Origin: Atrichornis clamosus
Taxonomy: Eukaryota; Chordata; Aves; Passeriformes; Menuridae
Direction of reading: 5' to 3'
DNA length: 64,000 bases
NCBI GenBank assembly: GCA_013400975.1
Contig: WBMZ01010156.1
Coordinates: forward strand, 50,048-114,047
Positions within the stretch are counted from its first letter, which is position 1; every line of letters starts with the position of its first letter. Made by a program: the position numbers and the translations under genes. Shown piece after piece: positions 15,601-48,733 of this stretch. The notes beneath the pieces were generated by a model. It did not search any database. It had not been told where the DNA came from and was given only the letters and a program-made list of their open reading frames with translations.

Positions 15601-16940
15601 ACAGTTTATGCTCCACCACCATAAAGCTCCCTTTGACCATAAAAAGATGACATGAAACAGCACTTTGAGGAGAGGAGGAGTCAGTTAACAGTGAGGAGCA
15701 GCCAAGGAGCATGTCTGAAAGCTTTCAAGAGCATCAGTCAGGGTCTCCCAGGGTAAACACTGGCACAGTTCCCTAGAGTCAAGAGAGGTATGTGGCTTTT
15801 GCCAGGGGAGGATCTGGTCCCTGGCTTGCGTTGACACAAGAGGAGTCCAGGAACTGAGAATCTTATCAAAACCTTCCCATTAGCAATGACTGGAATGTGA
15901 TTTCTTTTCTGGTATCTGCCTTAATAGCCAGAGTTGAGCAAAAGAGCAGATAGCAGAGCTTTTTATTTTTTTTCCCTCCTAAGAAAACCATTATATGTGG
16001 GCAAAATTATTTGCCTTTAGTAGCTAATGAAACACAAGGCTTAGATTCAGGCAATGCATTATCCACAGAAAGTCTGACTTCCACAGAAATAATCTAGTAG
16101 GTTGCAGTGATTTGCTCTCAGAGGTCTGAGTCCCACAGGGTTGTCTTCATGGTTGTTCAGGCAAATCCTGCTCTGATCAGTCAGTTAAGAGAAATGAAGA
16201 AGCACACACAGACATCACTGTACTGGAGTTACTCACTCTCAGCTGGGACGGTGAGTGGAAGGGCTCGAGCTGGCCTTAGACCTTGCATTACACCCAATGC
16301 GAACATAAATTATCTCTTTACAAAACTGTGAAAAAGGACTAAGTCTGGAAATCATGGCAAAGTGTATGCTGAGCAAGTGTCTGCAGGGAGGCCATCCCCT
16401 CTTACTCAAGATTTCGGTATGTGTCCCATGGAAAGGCAAACAAAAATAAAGTGCATTGCTTCAGTTTTACACCATGTTGACATAAATCTTCTCTCCATGT
16501 GGATTATGGCAAAACTGTGCACAGCTACCAAGCTGCTTCCTTGATACACTTGTGCTGCAGATGGGCTTCGTCTGTGCATGCTTTGGCAGGCAAACCTGCC
16601 CCTCATTTGGGTTTTATATAGGAGAAAAGTAAGTTTGGGGGTTGTTTTTGTTAGGTTTCTTTTTTAGTGTACCCTGTTGGCTTGCATTTATAGTTGTCTA
16701 ATTACTCTTCGTAAGTTAACTTCTGTATTTTATATTTGCAATTTTGCTGCACTGTGTATTTCTCAAAGCCAGGGTGATCAAAAAAGAAACACTGGGCAGG
16801 CACAATAAGGAGGGGGGTCTAACAAAGACCCCTTTGTGCAATTAAAAACGCTATCCCATGGCCTTTGCTGACTCAGGTCTTCCGAACATGGCACAAACTC
16901 TTCTGAGTTCAAGTTATGATGCAGGCTGAAGAAGCCTGGT

Positions 16941-16991
16941 ATAAAAAAACCAATGTTCTCTCCTTTCCCAATAGGAAATTGGTTTTTTTAT
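16941..16991. repeat. Inverted repeat, 14-bp perfect arms
   Basis: ATAAAAAAACCAAT at 16941-16954 is matched perfectly by ATTGGTTTTTTTAT at 16978-16991, with a 23-nt loop. It is intronic in CCBE1. Confidence 0.9.
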
Positions 16992-17994
16992 TAAAGACAT
17001 TTCTTGAGTGTTTTATCATTGCTTTCTACCAGCACTGACTTGGGAGGACAGTGTTGATATACTTAAACTTGCGTAAAACCTTAAGCATCTCTTATGCCCC
17101 CTAAACTGCAGCTGATCTGACATTCACGAGTGAGAAAGAGCATTTCAGAGAGGAGGGATTAGACCTGCCTGACCACCTATGGAGTTGCTGCATCTTCCAG
17201 CAGTGACCTCAGGGCTCAGCTGAGCTCTAGAAACTGTCCATGTGTGTTCTCCTAGGCCCAGTGAATGGGAGGTAAAGTGCCTCTGCTTGAGCTATCTCTG
17301 TCTGGTAGGAGTCAGCCTGGAGGTTGATTGACTGTCAGCATTGTAAGGATAAAGTAAGGGCAATATTTTAACCTAAGAACTCACTTTCTGGCTCAGCATA
17401 GAGATTTCTGTGTCTGCTTTGCTCCTAGGGGGCAAATATTTCCTAGAGCGGACTCTTCTCTTTCTACTTTTGACATCTTTAGCAAGAGCTTCCTTAACAT
17501 ATTATGTTTAGTCTGAAACCAGTATAAAACTTCTCTTGTTCCCTTTACATTTCCCCTTTGCCTTCCCTTTTTTCAATCACTAAACAATCACCATGTATCT
17601 TTTTCAACATAACTCGTGAGAGAGCTGCCTCTTAGCTGATGTTATCCAAAACCTCTATAAATGCACTGAGCAGCTGTTGTTACAGCCCAAGTCACTGCCA
17701 TGTTACTGCAGACAAATGCAGGTTAATTAAAATTGTAAATGTTTATCATGTTATTGTTTGCGTTTCCAAAGATTTTCAGCAGCTGCAGGACCTTGAGTGA
17801 CTCCCTTTCCTCTCACACAGAGTATTTATTTTCTGGGTCTCTTCGGCATCACTGCGGTGTCCCGTGCAGAGCAGGAGGTGGGCTGGGGTGATGGCAGCTC
17901 TGCACCAGGTGGAAGCAATTATGGGAAAAAAAACATGGTCCTTGCTGGATGAATTACTGCTGATAGCTGCCAGATAAGCTAACTTAATAAAGCG

Positions 17995-18012
17995 GTGGCT
18001 TAATTAAGCCAC
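17995..18012. repeat. Perfect 18-bp palindrome around TTAATTAA
   Basis: GTGGCTTAATTAAGCCAC equals its own reverse complement. It lies just downstream of an AGATAAG GATA-type site and other TAAT cores, so it may be part of a regulatory element. Confidence 0.9.
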
Positions 18013-19269
18013 ATTCCTCGCATCTTGCCTTTCGTCCTGCCTGTCTGAGGTGATGCTATCACACAGCTACTGCTTTGCAGGACAGGGCACCCCTGTGTGT
18101 TGGGCACTCTGGGGGACCTGCAGGTGATGGGACACAGGGGAGCTCCTGGAAAGCTCAGCTCCCATCTCAGTTTGCAAGGTAATGGGCCACCAAATCCTGA
18201 AACAAAGGCAGATCTGCCACTTGCCTAGTCATGGATATATTTATTGGCATCAAAGGTTTGACCCTAAATCCCATCTTCTGGCATTCAGTGATCCAGGAGC
18301 ATCTCAACCTCCACAGCAGAAGGGGAGAGGTCAAAACCTCCCCACTTCACCTGCAGCTACCTACCAGGAAAATAAAAGGGTGGCTTGGATTTGGGGATAT
18401 CCCTATCACAATGGATTTTCTTATAGGTAACACCAAAGCTAGATGTTGCAGTGATTGAAAACGTGGTGCCCAAAACCCTTTGCCAATCTGGGCTTGTGCA
18501 TGTTACAGAGTGAAGATTGCATGAGAAACGAAAGTTGCTGTATTTTTGATTGCTGCAGTACCCCATGAAAAGCTGTAACAGATAACAGTGTGCCAAAAGC
18601 TTCTTCTATTGTAAATCAGATTAAAAGCTAACAAATCAACTTAATCCTCCCTCAGATTCAGATTTTAGTGGTGGGGCTTCTTACACAGCCGTGTGTTTGT
18701 GTTTCATGCATGGTCACATGTGCAGCTGCATAGCAACCACCTTGCTGAAAGTTATTCAGTAGCTAAAATTATCAGTAGGAGCCCCCTCTTACCTCTCATT
18801 ATGTACTACGAGATTGCTGCTGTGCAACGTTGATTAGACATGTCAGCCTGGACCTGGATGCCTGAAAATGAGTGTTGCTATTAAAATGCCTTTGCTAATG
18901 CTCATGTGTCCATCATTTTGATAGATTTCTCTTTAAGAACGTAGAAAGCCAAAGCAGGCAGGAATCCCAGGGCTGCAATGTAATGTTCAGAGAAACAGGT
19001 ATTGTATTGTATTGTGTTTCCTGGGCATTTAACCCTAAAGTAGCAGTTTCCCTGGCAAAATCCTGCTGATGACTCAAGCTTGATGTTGAGTACAAGCTGC
19101 ACTAATGCAGAGATTTGTAACCTTCAGCTGGGAAGAGATTATCGTGGGTAATTGGTTTCTGGAGTGTGGTCTGAAAGCATTACACCCCTCCTTGAAACCA
19201 CTTCTATAAGTATGATTTAAACCTTTCATGATGCAGAGAAATCTTCAACTGTTTAGAGAAAATATTTCA

Positions 19270-19480
19270 AAATCTCCTTACCGGTAAACCCTGGGAAAAT
19301 TCAACAAAAAATTGAGAGGAAGACTGAAAACAGGGAAATGTTTTCATTTCATCAGGACATCTCATCCCACTGTGGAACTCATTGCTGCAAGAAGTCGCTG
19401 AAGAGAGGGATTTCAGCAAACACTTGGACATCTGCCAGGGAAACATGATTTTTCTGGTTGCTTTAAGTGAAGCAACCCTG
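19270..19480 (+). mobile_element. old CR1-like LINE fragment
   Basis: GTGGAACTCATTGCTGCAAG with gatttcagcaaacacttggac resembles ancient CR1/L3-type tails. It is strongly diverged; limits are approximate. Confidence 0.4.
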
Positions 19481-21447
19481 GGCAAGGCTGCACAAGGCTG
19501 TGCTTTCTTCAGGGCAATATCAGGGTGCCAGGGCAGTGTTTAATGGCTGTAACTTGGCATGTGGTGAGTTCTCAGTGTATGGCTGTGGGAGAAGGGTTTG
19601 ATCGGGGCAAGTGGTTTGGCTTTTGGGAGGATCCAATCAGGTGGATAAAACCTCACTTTAGCCACCAGAAGCCAACAATTCCAGCCAAAAGCCATTGCCA
19701 GCTACGTTGAGAGGAGAGAGGCAGCTCCTGCAAGGTTCCCAGCAGGTGAGTCCTTACCCAGGAGCAAGCTGTCACATCATCTTCTGCCACAAACCATTCC
19801 TAGGGTGAAAGTCTTAAGGGTCCTAAGCCTGAAAATCAAACGGGAATTCCGTGGAGAAGTGTACAAGTTATGGAAAATGCTGCTCCCTATTTCTGGTTAG
19901 TTCTGGCTGGCACCACCCCACAGGTCAGCATCTCATGACAGGAATGTTCTCCTCTCCTTGCTCATTTCCCAGCCCTCTCAAGTCAGGCTCTAACTTCCTC
20001 TGAGGAGCAGCTACAAGCAAGCATTTGTCAGCATCTCTTCTTCTGCAGACAGGAAGAGATGAATGTGCACTTGGAAAGCCATCAGCATGGCTTGCAGCAT
20101 ATGAACAGCCTCCCCAATGCACCTTTGAACTCATTCCTCCTGCATTTGTTTGTCTTGCAGATAAAACTTCACAGCAGTGTTTGGAGAGAAGTCTAATGAG
20201 GCACCACTGTTTGCATAACAAAGCAAGGCTTCCTCTTCAGATGTTCAACACTCATTAAGCATAATTTATATTCCAGCTAATCTTTGGAAGAGGGTAAAAT
20301 ATGGAGCCAAAGTTTGTTTTTACGTAGTTTGGAGTAATGCATTGTTTGTTTTAAGCTGTCAGTTGCAACTGATCGTTGATTTAAATTCAACATAATGATG
20401 ATTTGTGATGGCTGCATGCTGTCCAGAGCAGCATTGTGTCATTGACAGACGTGGCTTTACCACTCTTCTGCATCAGTTATTGAATCAAAGCAAAAAACCA
20501 AATGGATGGTTTCCCAGTTTTGGAGATACTTGGAGATACTTCTGATACTTTTCAGAGGCATGAAAAACTCTGAATTTGCAAAATACTGGGGTTTTTTCCC
20601 CTCAGATTCACATATAATTGATATAATAGTGCACTGAACAGTAGTTTTCCTCTTTTGTAGCAGTCATGGTAGTCACCAGCATGGGACTCTGAAGATCACC
20701 AGGTCCCTGTAGCAAGAGACTCTCACGGTGATAAGGGACATTTGTAAAGGCTCCTGAGCAGTGCTGGGAGTCCTGGTGACTTAATGTGTTTTGCTGCCTG
20801 GAAAGCAAACCAGCAGGTATAGCTGGATGCCTAAATGTGGTAACAGGCCAGTGTGTCAGAAACAGTAATTTCTCAGCATTCAGACTTTGTATCACAGCCA
20901 CATGAAAAGTATCTGATCCTATTGATTCTTCACTGCGGTTTTGTCCCTCAGACTATATAATATAGTCTCACTTGCTCCAGTTGTAATACCCAATATATTT
21001 AATTTACCACATTCCAGGTTTATTAAAAGATGAGAAATGGCTGATAATATTCATCCTCTGTATACTCCTAGCTGAGACCCCTTTCTGCAGGCTTGCATTG
21101 TAATGACAGATGAAAACACTCTTCTCACTGCACCATGCAAATGATGACCTGAGTTGTGTTTTTGGACAGCACTGAGGTGTGCTGCATCCAGTCAACACAA
21201 GAGCAGGATTTTTGGAAAGTACTTGAGTTGTTGGCTGGGTCAGTGCTGGGGTACTCAGCTCCAAGCTCCTGAGGTAGCTGGACATGCTGCTATTTAAAAT
21301 GCTCCATGGACCAAGTGGTGCATTTCCATGTTGTGTTCTTTAATACTGAGGTACGTCCAACTGCAGTGCTCAGGATCCTTATCTTGTTTGGTTCATCACA
21401 TCCATAATCCACCTGTTGTTATTTTTAAAGGCAGCACCAATCTATAG

Positions 21448-42475
<21,028 letters not shown>

Positions 42476-42540
42476 CTATGCCTACTGAAAAACAAAGCCC
42501 TTTTAGAATTCTTCAATATAAAAAAATGCACTGACAATGT

Positions 42541-42567
42541 AATATATATATATATATATATATATAT
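42541..42567 (+). repeat. (TA)n microsatellite in CCBE1 3' UTR
   Basis: About thirteen TA units 66 bp after the CCBE1 stop codon. Confidence 0.95.
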
Positions 42568-43933
42568 TATTTCCCAGTTTTCTTTCTGTGTTTCCTGTAC
42601 CATGCTGCCTGTACTGTAGCTTTCCTGGTTCATGATAGCCTCCTTGCAGTAATTCCATATGCCAAGCCTGCACTGTGCATTGTACCTAGACTATCAAGAA
42701 AACCTTCTTCATATATAACATGATTAAGGCATGCTCTAGCTAATAACACAGACCACAGCATTCCATCTGCCTACCTTGCATTCTGTCTCCAAATGACCCA
42801 GTACCCAGATTTTGCCAGGGACAGAGGGGTAGCTGAACATCATCCCTGAATGATGTCACTAAGAAACACCTTGGTCCACAGTTACTTATAAATGCAAATG
42901 TGTTATACCACTGAACTCAAGTCTCCAGCTGCTGTCCCCAGGCTTAGGAGAGTGTGAGAAGTGGATCCCTGTTTCACCGCAGAGGCCAGCTGTAAGTGAG
43001 ATGTTGTCCTTTATTATACCCCATTATGTCAGAAAAAGGCAAAAAACCCCCAATACGGTGGTGATACAAGGGTGTTGCTGCTTGATCTGGAAGTTATTTG
43101 GCTTTGTGTTGCTAGAGTATTGTTCAAAGACAGTCAAAAGATGTGTTTGTCCTAAACTAACACTATTTTTTCCTTACCATTGTCCCACTGCTCAGTGTGA
43201 AGGCCAGTTTCCTCTCTCAATGAATTCATGTTGGATACATTACCCAAAGATAAGCAAGATAAAGGGGATGTTTAAAGCAGGAAACCAAATCAAAAGTGAA
43301 TCAAGCAGGCTTATTGGCAAGCACAAAATTAATCCCAGCCTTGCAGAAAGAGTCAGATTCTGATCTCCTGCATGTACACGTCTTCCTTGGTGGAACTGTG
43401 AAGTCTGAGTGAAATCAATGCCACAGAAAGGCCTCATGTTTGCAAAGAGCTTCCATCTCTTTTGTTCCTCTGCTGCATGAGACCACCCTAAATGGCTTTC
43501 ACCAAACTGGAACACAGTGTGGCAGCGTGTTTGGCCAGCTGTATGAGGAGTATGAGTAGGTGCAGGAGTGCACATGACAAAACATTTCAAATGGTACGAG
43601 GATGGCTAAGGTGAGGTACTGCACATGGGATCCTATATTTGTGAATGGGGATAAAAGGGAGTGCCCTTTATTTACACTGGAAAATTGGATGCACAAGTTA
43701 TACCATACCTCATGAGTGATGTATGTTACCATTTCTTTTGGATTACCACAGCTGCTGAGGACTTTGCCACGCTTAGAATATAAAAGAGTATATTAAGCAC
43801 AAAATTTCAATGTTGTGTCTGTGTAGCTGCTACGTCTACAGTATGTTCAGTGTTTGGTAGCGTCCATGTTACAAATGCAAAAAAAAAAAGTTGTTACTTT
43901 GCCTTGTTTTTCAGGGCTTGCATGTTCTAATAG

Positions 43934-43939
43934 AATAAA
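43934..43939 (+). terminator. possible CCBE1 poly(A) signal
   Basis: This is the first canonical AATAAA after the CCBE1 stop codon, about 1.46 kb downstream. A later AATAAA at 46497-46502 is an alternative. Without transcript data neither can be assigned firmly. Confidence 0.3.
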
Positions 43940-46900
43940 CACAGGTAAAAATATAAGAAGGGTCTTTTCAGAAAATACGTAAAGGTTTGGATTCCCTTCC
44001 ATATTCTCTGGGCCAAAAGATAGTTGGTGTAATCCTGACCCCACCAGTACAGGTCATGCTGTATAAACAGCTAGCTGTCTAGACTATTCCATAACCTCTG
44101 TGTATTGTCTTAAGAGGATGTGTTCATTCCTGTAGCAGTTTCTCAATTTCTCACTACCACTAAGCCACAAGCAAGGGCATTAGCTTTGGAGAACATGAGT
44201 GTTCTCTATTCTTTCTCATGTTATATCTGTATCAGTATTTGCAAAGCAATGTCTAAGTCGTGGGGATAGCTGAAAAAAAATTATAGTGATCTCACCCTGT
44301 GGTCCTTGGGCTTCTCCTCTGTCTGGGAGGAGCTCTGCCAGCAGCTGCAGATCCAAGTGATCTTGTGAATCACATAATAAGGGAGACCTGAGGAAGGAAC
44401 TTAAGGCCAAAAGAGGGACAGTCTTATATGCAGCAGGCTGAAAAAAACCCTCACAGACAGCATGAACTTTATTTTCTTAATTTCAAGCAGGCAACTGAGT
44501 AAAAATTACATCGTTTATGAATGTGCAATTTTAATTAAATTTGTTAAATGTCAAATGGTGTATTTTTAAATCTAGCAAACTATGGAATTCTTGCATATGT
44601 TTTCCACTGCACCCTGCTGGATCAGGCTGGTTCCCACTAGAGAATTAGTAGCTGCAGGTTTTTACTATCAGATACTGAATGATCTAACTTATGTTAGATG
44701 AGTCACTTGCTACATATCAACTAAATTCTATTGCTCCCTGCCCACAAGGTGATGTATTCTAAAAAATTGACTTATTTTAGTTCTAAGTTCTGCTTTTTTA
44801 AATATAGACACATACCAAATGAGAATTTCCCACAGTTTGACTATCAAATTCAGAGAGTGGTGTCAACTGCCCTGCTGTATATAAGCGTCCAGGGAAGGGA
44901 CATTCTGAGACTGGACCAGAAAAGCAGATAAAATACATACTTTGCTGTAAGTACAGAAAGTTGTCCTACAGATTCATGAATATAAACATAGCACATATTT
45001 ACATCCCTTTCTGAATAGAAACCTCAATGCCTTCCCTTTCTGGAGCTGGCATCATTGGCTTTCACAGTGTACATCTGGATTTCCAACAGACATGCTTACT
45101 CCATAAAAAAAGGTGACAGAAAGTGTTCCTTGGGTTTGTCCTTGTCCTTACTCTCCTCTGTCCAGACTTCCTGCACCAGAACTGTTCGAGTCCTAGCAGC
45201 AAGGAGAGGACACTGTGACAAAGACAAGTCCACCCAACATGACACAGGAATTCCTGCAGCAGGGAGAGCCCCTCTGAGCACAGTGGCTGGGAAGGGTCGG
45301 CCTTTGGTCTGCATCCAACCAAGATCTTTGCATAGAACTTTCTCATTTCTGATTAACTGTATGATAACTTTCATAACACATTGTATCAAAAACATTTCAT
45401 TAAGATTTTGGGGTAAACACATAAAGACTCAGAAAAGTGCCATTTTCTTCAGCATACCCAGTGTTTTATAAAGCCAGAGCAGAGGAATCATTTCCAATCT
45501 TAGGTTTTATTACTGGGTAGCCAAGGAAGTCATTACCTTGCAAATTATTTATTACTCTGTGGCTCCAAAAATAACAAACTCCTCAAGAATTCAAAACAAG
45601 AAAGTAGAACTTCTACACTCATGGCTAGTCTCATTACTAGGCTAATGCACGTGACAACCTTGTTTCATATAAATGCTATGTATAATTTTATTAGAAAGAA
45701 ATATTATTTTGATGTTAAGACATCAAGTTATAAGCAGAAGGATAATAATTTGCTATTTTATTAATATTAGAAATATATTTAATGGAAACATTTGCAAGAG
45801 TGTGTAGTGATGGGAAAATGCTGATTGTTAATGGGTTTAACAAAATCAGGAATCTTGAAAAATGTTTTCTTTCAACACTGTGCCAAGTACATACATGTTT
45901 AGTCTTGCTTGCAAAGCTGTAGTTCTGACACAGAAGAATTCCTATATAGTCGGGCTAAATTACGAAAAGGAGAGGAAAATTGATTATTTATGGAATTAGG
46001 GTAATGCCTGGAGTTATTGTTGGCATCACAGGTTGCATAGCCTTCTTCCTAAAAGTATTAATGTACTAAAAGTATTCCTAAAAGAGTTAATGTACGAAGT
46101 CCCAGAGCAGCAACAAAAGATGGGGGTGGGATCCAATTCTCTGTTAATTTCTCATTTTAAAAAATCTCTATGTTTGTTCCTATTACACATACCAGTAACT
46201 ATACTGTTCACTTTATTTATAGATGAAATACTAAAATGTGTATAAGATGACTATGATTTTATGATGCATTCATAATAACAAAGATATTTTTTCTTACACT
46301 GTTGGTAGCTGCTTTTGTTACACATCACCCTTCCTCTGAGACACAGCAATGCTGTCTGGAAGAAACAGGTGTCAGGAAATCTCCTCACACTGCCTTCTAG
46401 CAATTTTCTTGGAGCTGAACTATACATTCTGTCATAGTCCTCCGACTCTGGGGGATGAGCTCTTGCAAACTAGTGGTGGGTTTCAGTTTTTGTGGGAATA
46501 AAGCCACCTCTGCGATGTGGGTGGTGGCTCCTGAGCCACAGAAGGGCTACATGAGGCTTGATCCAGCAGCCTTTCCCCACGCTGCTGGTGTGTGCAGCTT
46601 CTGCACAACCTGGGGATGTGATACGGGATCTGGAGCTCCCTGGCATCCCGCCACCATACTGGGGAGCAGGGGGGGATAACACATAGGCTCCTTGCCTGCC
46701 CCTCGCACACACCTGGTCCAAGCCCCTCCCCGCAGCCCCAGGAGCATCCTGTGGGCTGTGTCCCACAGCTGTGCTGAGGGGCAGCGGGGAGCCCAGCTGT
46801 GCTCCTTCCTCCCTGCGGAGCCCACCCTGCAGGGACAGGAGCATGGCTGGTACCTCGCCAAACTCCATTGCCAGGATCCAGGACCGCCAGGGCACAGGTA

Positions 46901-47419
46901 GGTATGTAAGCAAAGTAAAATGAAAAGCATCTATAAATCATAGTGAAACATTAGCAAATAGGTAGTAGAAGCAAAATGTTAAAGACAAAAATCTATGGTT
47001 AGCAGATGAAAAATGAAAAGGTAGACAAAGGAGTACCCAGTTGTACCGGTAATCCTGATAATAGTATTGTTCCGTGACTGAATGATGAGAGCAGAACAGA
47101 ACTGTCAAGAATTCATGGCAAAGCAGAATCTCAGTCACTTGATGTCTGCATTTGGGGAAAGCCAGATGGTAGAGTCATATGACATGATGATGCAGTCCTT
47201 TTAATTTTAACCAGCTACACAGCAGTTTACAAACCCGCATGTCTAATTAACTTCCATCCAATAGCTTTAGAAGAGTCAACAAAAGACCGCCGGGACACAC
47301 AATCGCCGCGGGGTGGCGCCCTTGCTCCCGCAGCACTTCCCCGCGGCCGGCCCAGGTCCCGCTCCGCCGGGTCTGTCCCGGCTCCCCTGCCCCGGTCAGA
47401 CCTCCCGGTACGCGGCTGC

Positions 47420-47955
47420 GGGCTGCGCTGCATCAGGAGAAGCACTGCCAGCAGGTCGAGGGAGGTGATCCTGCCCTTCTGCTCAGCATGGAGCCCTGTG
47501 TCCAGTTCTGGGCTCCTCAGTGCAAGAGAGACGTGGAATTCATGGAGCGGGTCCAGAGGTGACTTAGATGATTAAGGGACTGGAACACTCTCATATGATG
47601 AAAGGCTGACGGTGCTGGGCATGTTCAGCCTGGAGAAGAGACGACTGAGGATTTCATCAGTGTCTATGAGTGCCTGCAGGTAGGTGTCAAGAGGATGGAC
47701 CAGGCTCTGCTCGGTGATGCCGACTAACAGGACACGAGGAAACGGGCAGAAACTGAGGCACAGGAAGTTCCACCTGAACATGTCCTTTCCTGTGCGGGTG
47801 ACCGAGCACTGCAGAGCGTGTAGAGTCTCCCTCACTGGAGATACTCGAGAACTGTATGGACACAGTCTTGTGCCGTGTGCTCTAGAATGACCCTGCCTGA
47901 GCGGGGAGGTTGGACCAGGTGTGGTCTCTGTGGACTCTTCCAACCTGGCCCACTC
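47420..47955 (+). mobile_element. CR1 LINE 3' fragment abutting the MRPL17 promoter
   Basis: It begins near gcatcaggagaagcac, runs through CAGCAGGTCGAGGGAGGTGA, CTGTGTCCAGTTCTGGGCTC, TTCAGCCTGGAGAAGAG and ggttggaccaggtgtgg, and ends at cttccaacc. It is 5'-truncated and lacks the last ATTCTGTGA repeats. Its end lies about 10 bp upstream of the MRPL17 ACTACA element. Confidence 0.9.
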
Positions 47956-47965
47956 AGGGAATGGG

Positions 47966-47984
47966 ACTACAGTTCCCAGCGCGC
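47966..47984 (+). promoter_or_regulatory. ZNF143/THAP11-type (SBS) promoter element
   Basis: The sequence ACTACAGTTCCCAGCGCGC matches the known ACTACA-NN-TCCCAGCATGC-type motif bound by ZNF143 and THAP11/HCF-1, with the ACTACA and TCCCAG cores intact. It lies 82 bp upstream of the MRPL17 ATG, a typical position near the transcription start of housekeeping and mitochondrial genes. Confidence 0.75.
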
Positions 47985-48047
47985 TGCGCGGCGCCCGCGC
48001 GCTGCCGGGAGGGAGGCGGCGGCCGGGGCGGGCGGTGGATCGGCGGG

Positions 48048-48221
48048 ATGCGGCTGTCGCTGGCGGCCGCCATCTCGCATGGCCGGGTGTACCGGCGGCT
48101 CGGGCTCAATCCGCAGTCGCGGCTGGACCTGCTGCGGAGCCTGGTGACGGCGCTGGTGCGACATGAGCGCATCGAGACGCCCTGGGCGCGGGCCGACGAG
48201 ATGCGCGGCTACGCCGAGCGG
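48048..48221 (+). CDS. MRPL17: MRPL17 exon 1
   Basis: 58 codons in phase 0 from the ATG to a gtgagc donor, ending RGYAER. The exon is very CpG-rich. Confidence 0.96.
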
Positions 48222-48733
48222 GTGAGCGGCGGGGCCGAGCCGGGCAGGGGCGGGGAGCGGGGCGGCGGGCGGCCGAAGCTCCCTGACCCGGCGCCTCCTT
48301 CCTGACCCGCCGCCTCCTTCCTCCCCTCAGCTCATCGAGTACGCCAAGCGGGGGGACACGGACGAGCGCGCCATGCGCATGGCGGATTTCTGGCTGACCG
48401 TAAGTACTCCTCCGTCCCACATCCCTCCCGGCGCTTCGCAGTGCCAGGGCTGAGCGTGCCACCCCGCAGGAGAAGGACCTCATCCACAAGCTGTTCAAGG
48501 TGCTGGCGCCCCGGTTCCAGCCGCACCCCGGCAGCTACACGCGGCTGCTGCAGATCCCCAACCGGGACGGGCTGGACCGCGCTAAGATGGCGGTGATCGA
48601 GCTGAAGGGGAACCCGCTCCCGCCGCTCATCCGCCCGCGCCGCGACTCCGACAAGACGCTGCTGAACCAGCTGCTCAAGGGATACCGGCAGGACGCGCAG
48701 CGGGCGGCGGCCCCCCGGGACACCCCTGTCTAG
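48048..48733 (+). CDS. MRPL17: MRPL17, mitochondrial large ribosomal subunit protein bL17m (complete, three exons)
   Basis: The coding parts are 48048-48221, 48331-48399 and 48470-48733, giving 168 residues (human about 175). The protein begins [19 protein letters not shown] and contains [31 protein letters not shown] and [10 protein letters not shown], the hallmark segments of the L17 family. It is imported into mitochondria and sits in the large subunit of the mitoribosome near the peptide exit tunnel; the basic N-terminus fits import. The start lies in a good context (cgggATGc) and matches the family start. Introns are very short (108 and 70 bp after the GT borders) with clean gtgagc/ctcag and gtaagt/cgcag ends. 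The C-terminus ([17 protein letters not shown]) is Ala/Arg-rich and differs from mammals. Nothing suggests a broken copy, and the introns argue against a retropseudogene. Confidence 0.97.
48331..48399 (+). CDS. MRPL17: MRPL17 exon 2
   Basis: 23 codons between cccctcag and gtaagt, encoding [20 protein letters not shown] plus WLT, a nearly invariant part of bL17m. Confidence 0.96.
48470..48733 (+). CDS. MRPL17: MRPL17 exon 3
   Basis: 87 codons plus TAG after the ccccgcag acceptor. It starts [16 protein letters not shown] and includes [13 protein letters not shown] and [13 protein letters not shown] proline-rich [13 protein letters not shown] segment matches the family. Confidence 0.96.
   Translation, partial: EKDLIHKLFKVLAPRFQPHPGSYTRLLQIPNRDGLDRAKMAVIELKGNPLPPLIRPRRDSDKTLLNQLLKGYRQDAQRAAAPRDTPV

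Larger units (their letters stand above)
42476..47419 (+). other. CCBE1 3' UTR and intergenic stretch; no gene seen
   Basis: CCBE1 messages in other vertebrates have long 3' UTRs, so part of this stretch is probably transcribed. It contains a (TA)n run at 42541, a possible poly(A) signal AATAAA at 43934, another at 46497 and a GC-rich patch at 46600-46900. In that patch all three - strand frames stay open by composition. The last part (47285-47419) is CpG-rich. Confidence 0.6.

Noticed and set aside
46470..46941. Three overlapping - strand frames of 127-152 residues
   Set aside because: All three frames open together, which is expected for a GC-rich patch poor in stop codons. No domain or conserved motif was recognised.
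47227..47445. 72-residue - strand frame rich in Arg/Gly/Pro
   Set aside because: Best explained by CpG-rich DNA and the edge of a CR1; no family resemblance.
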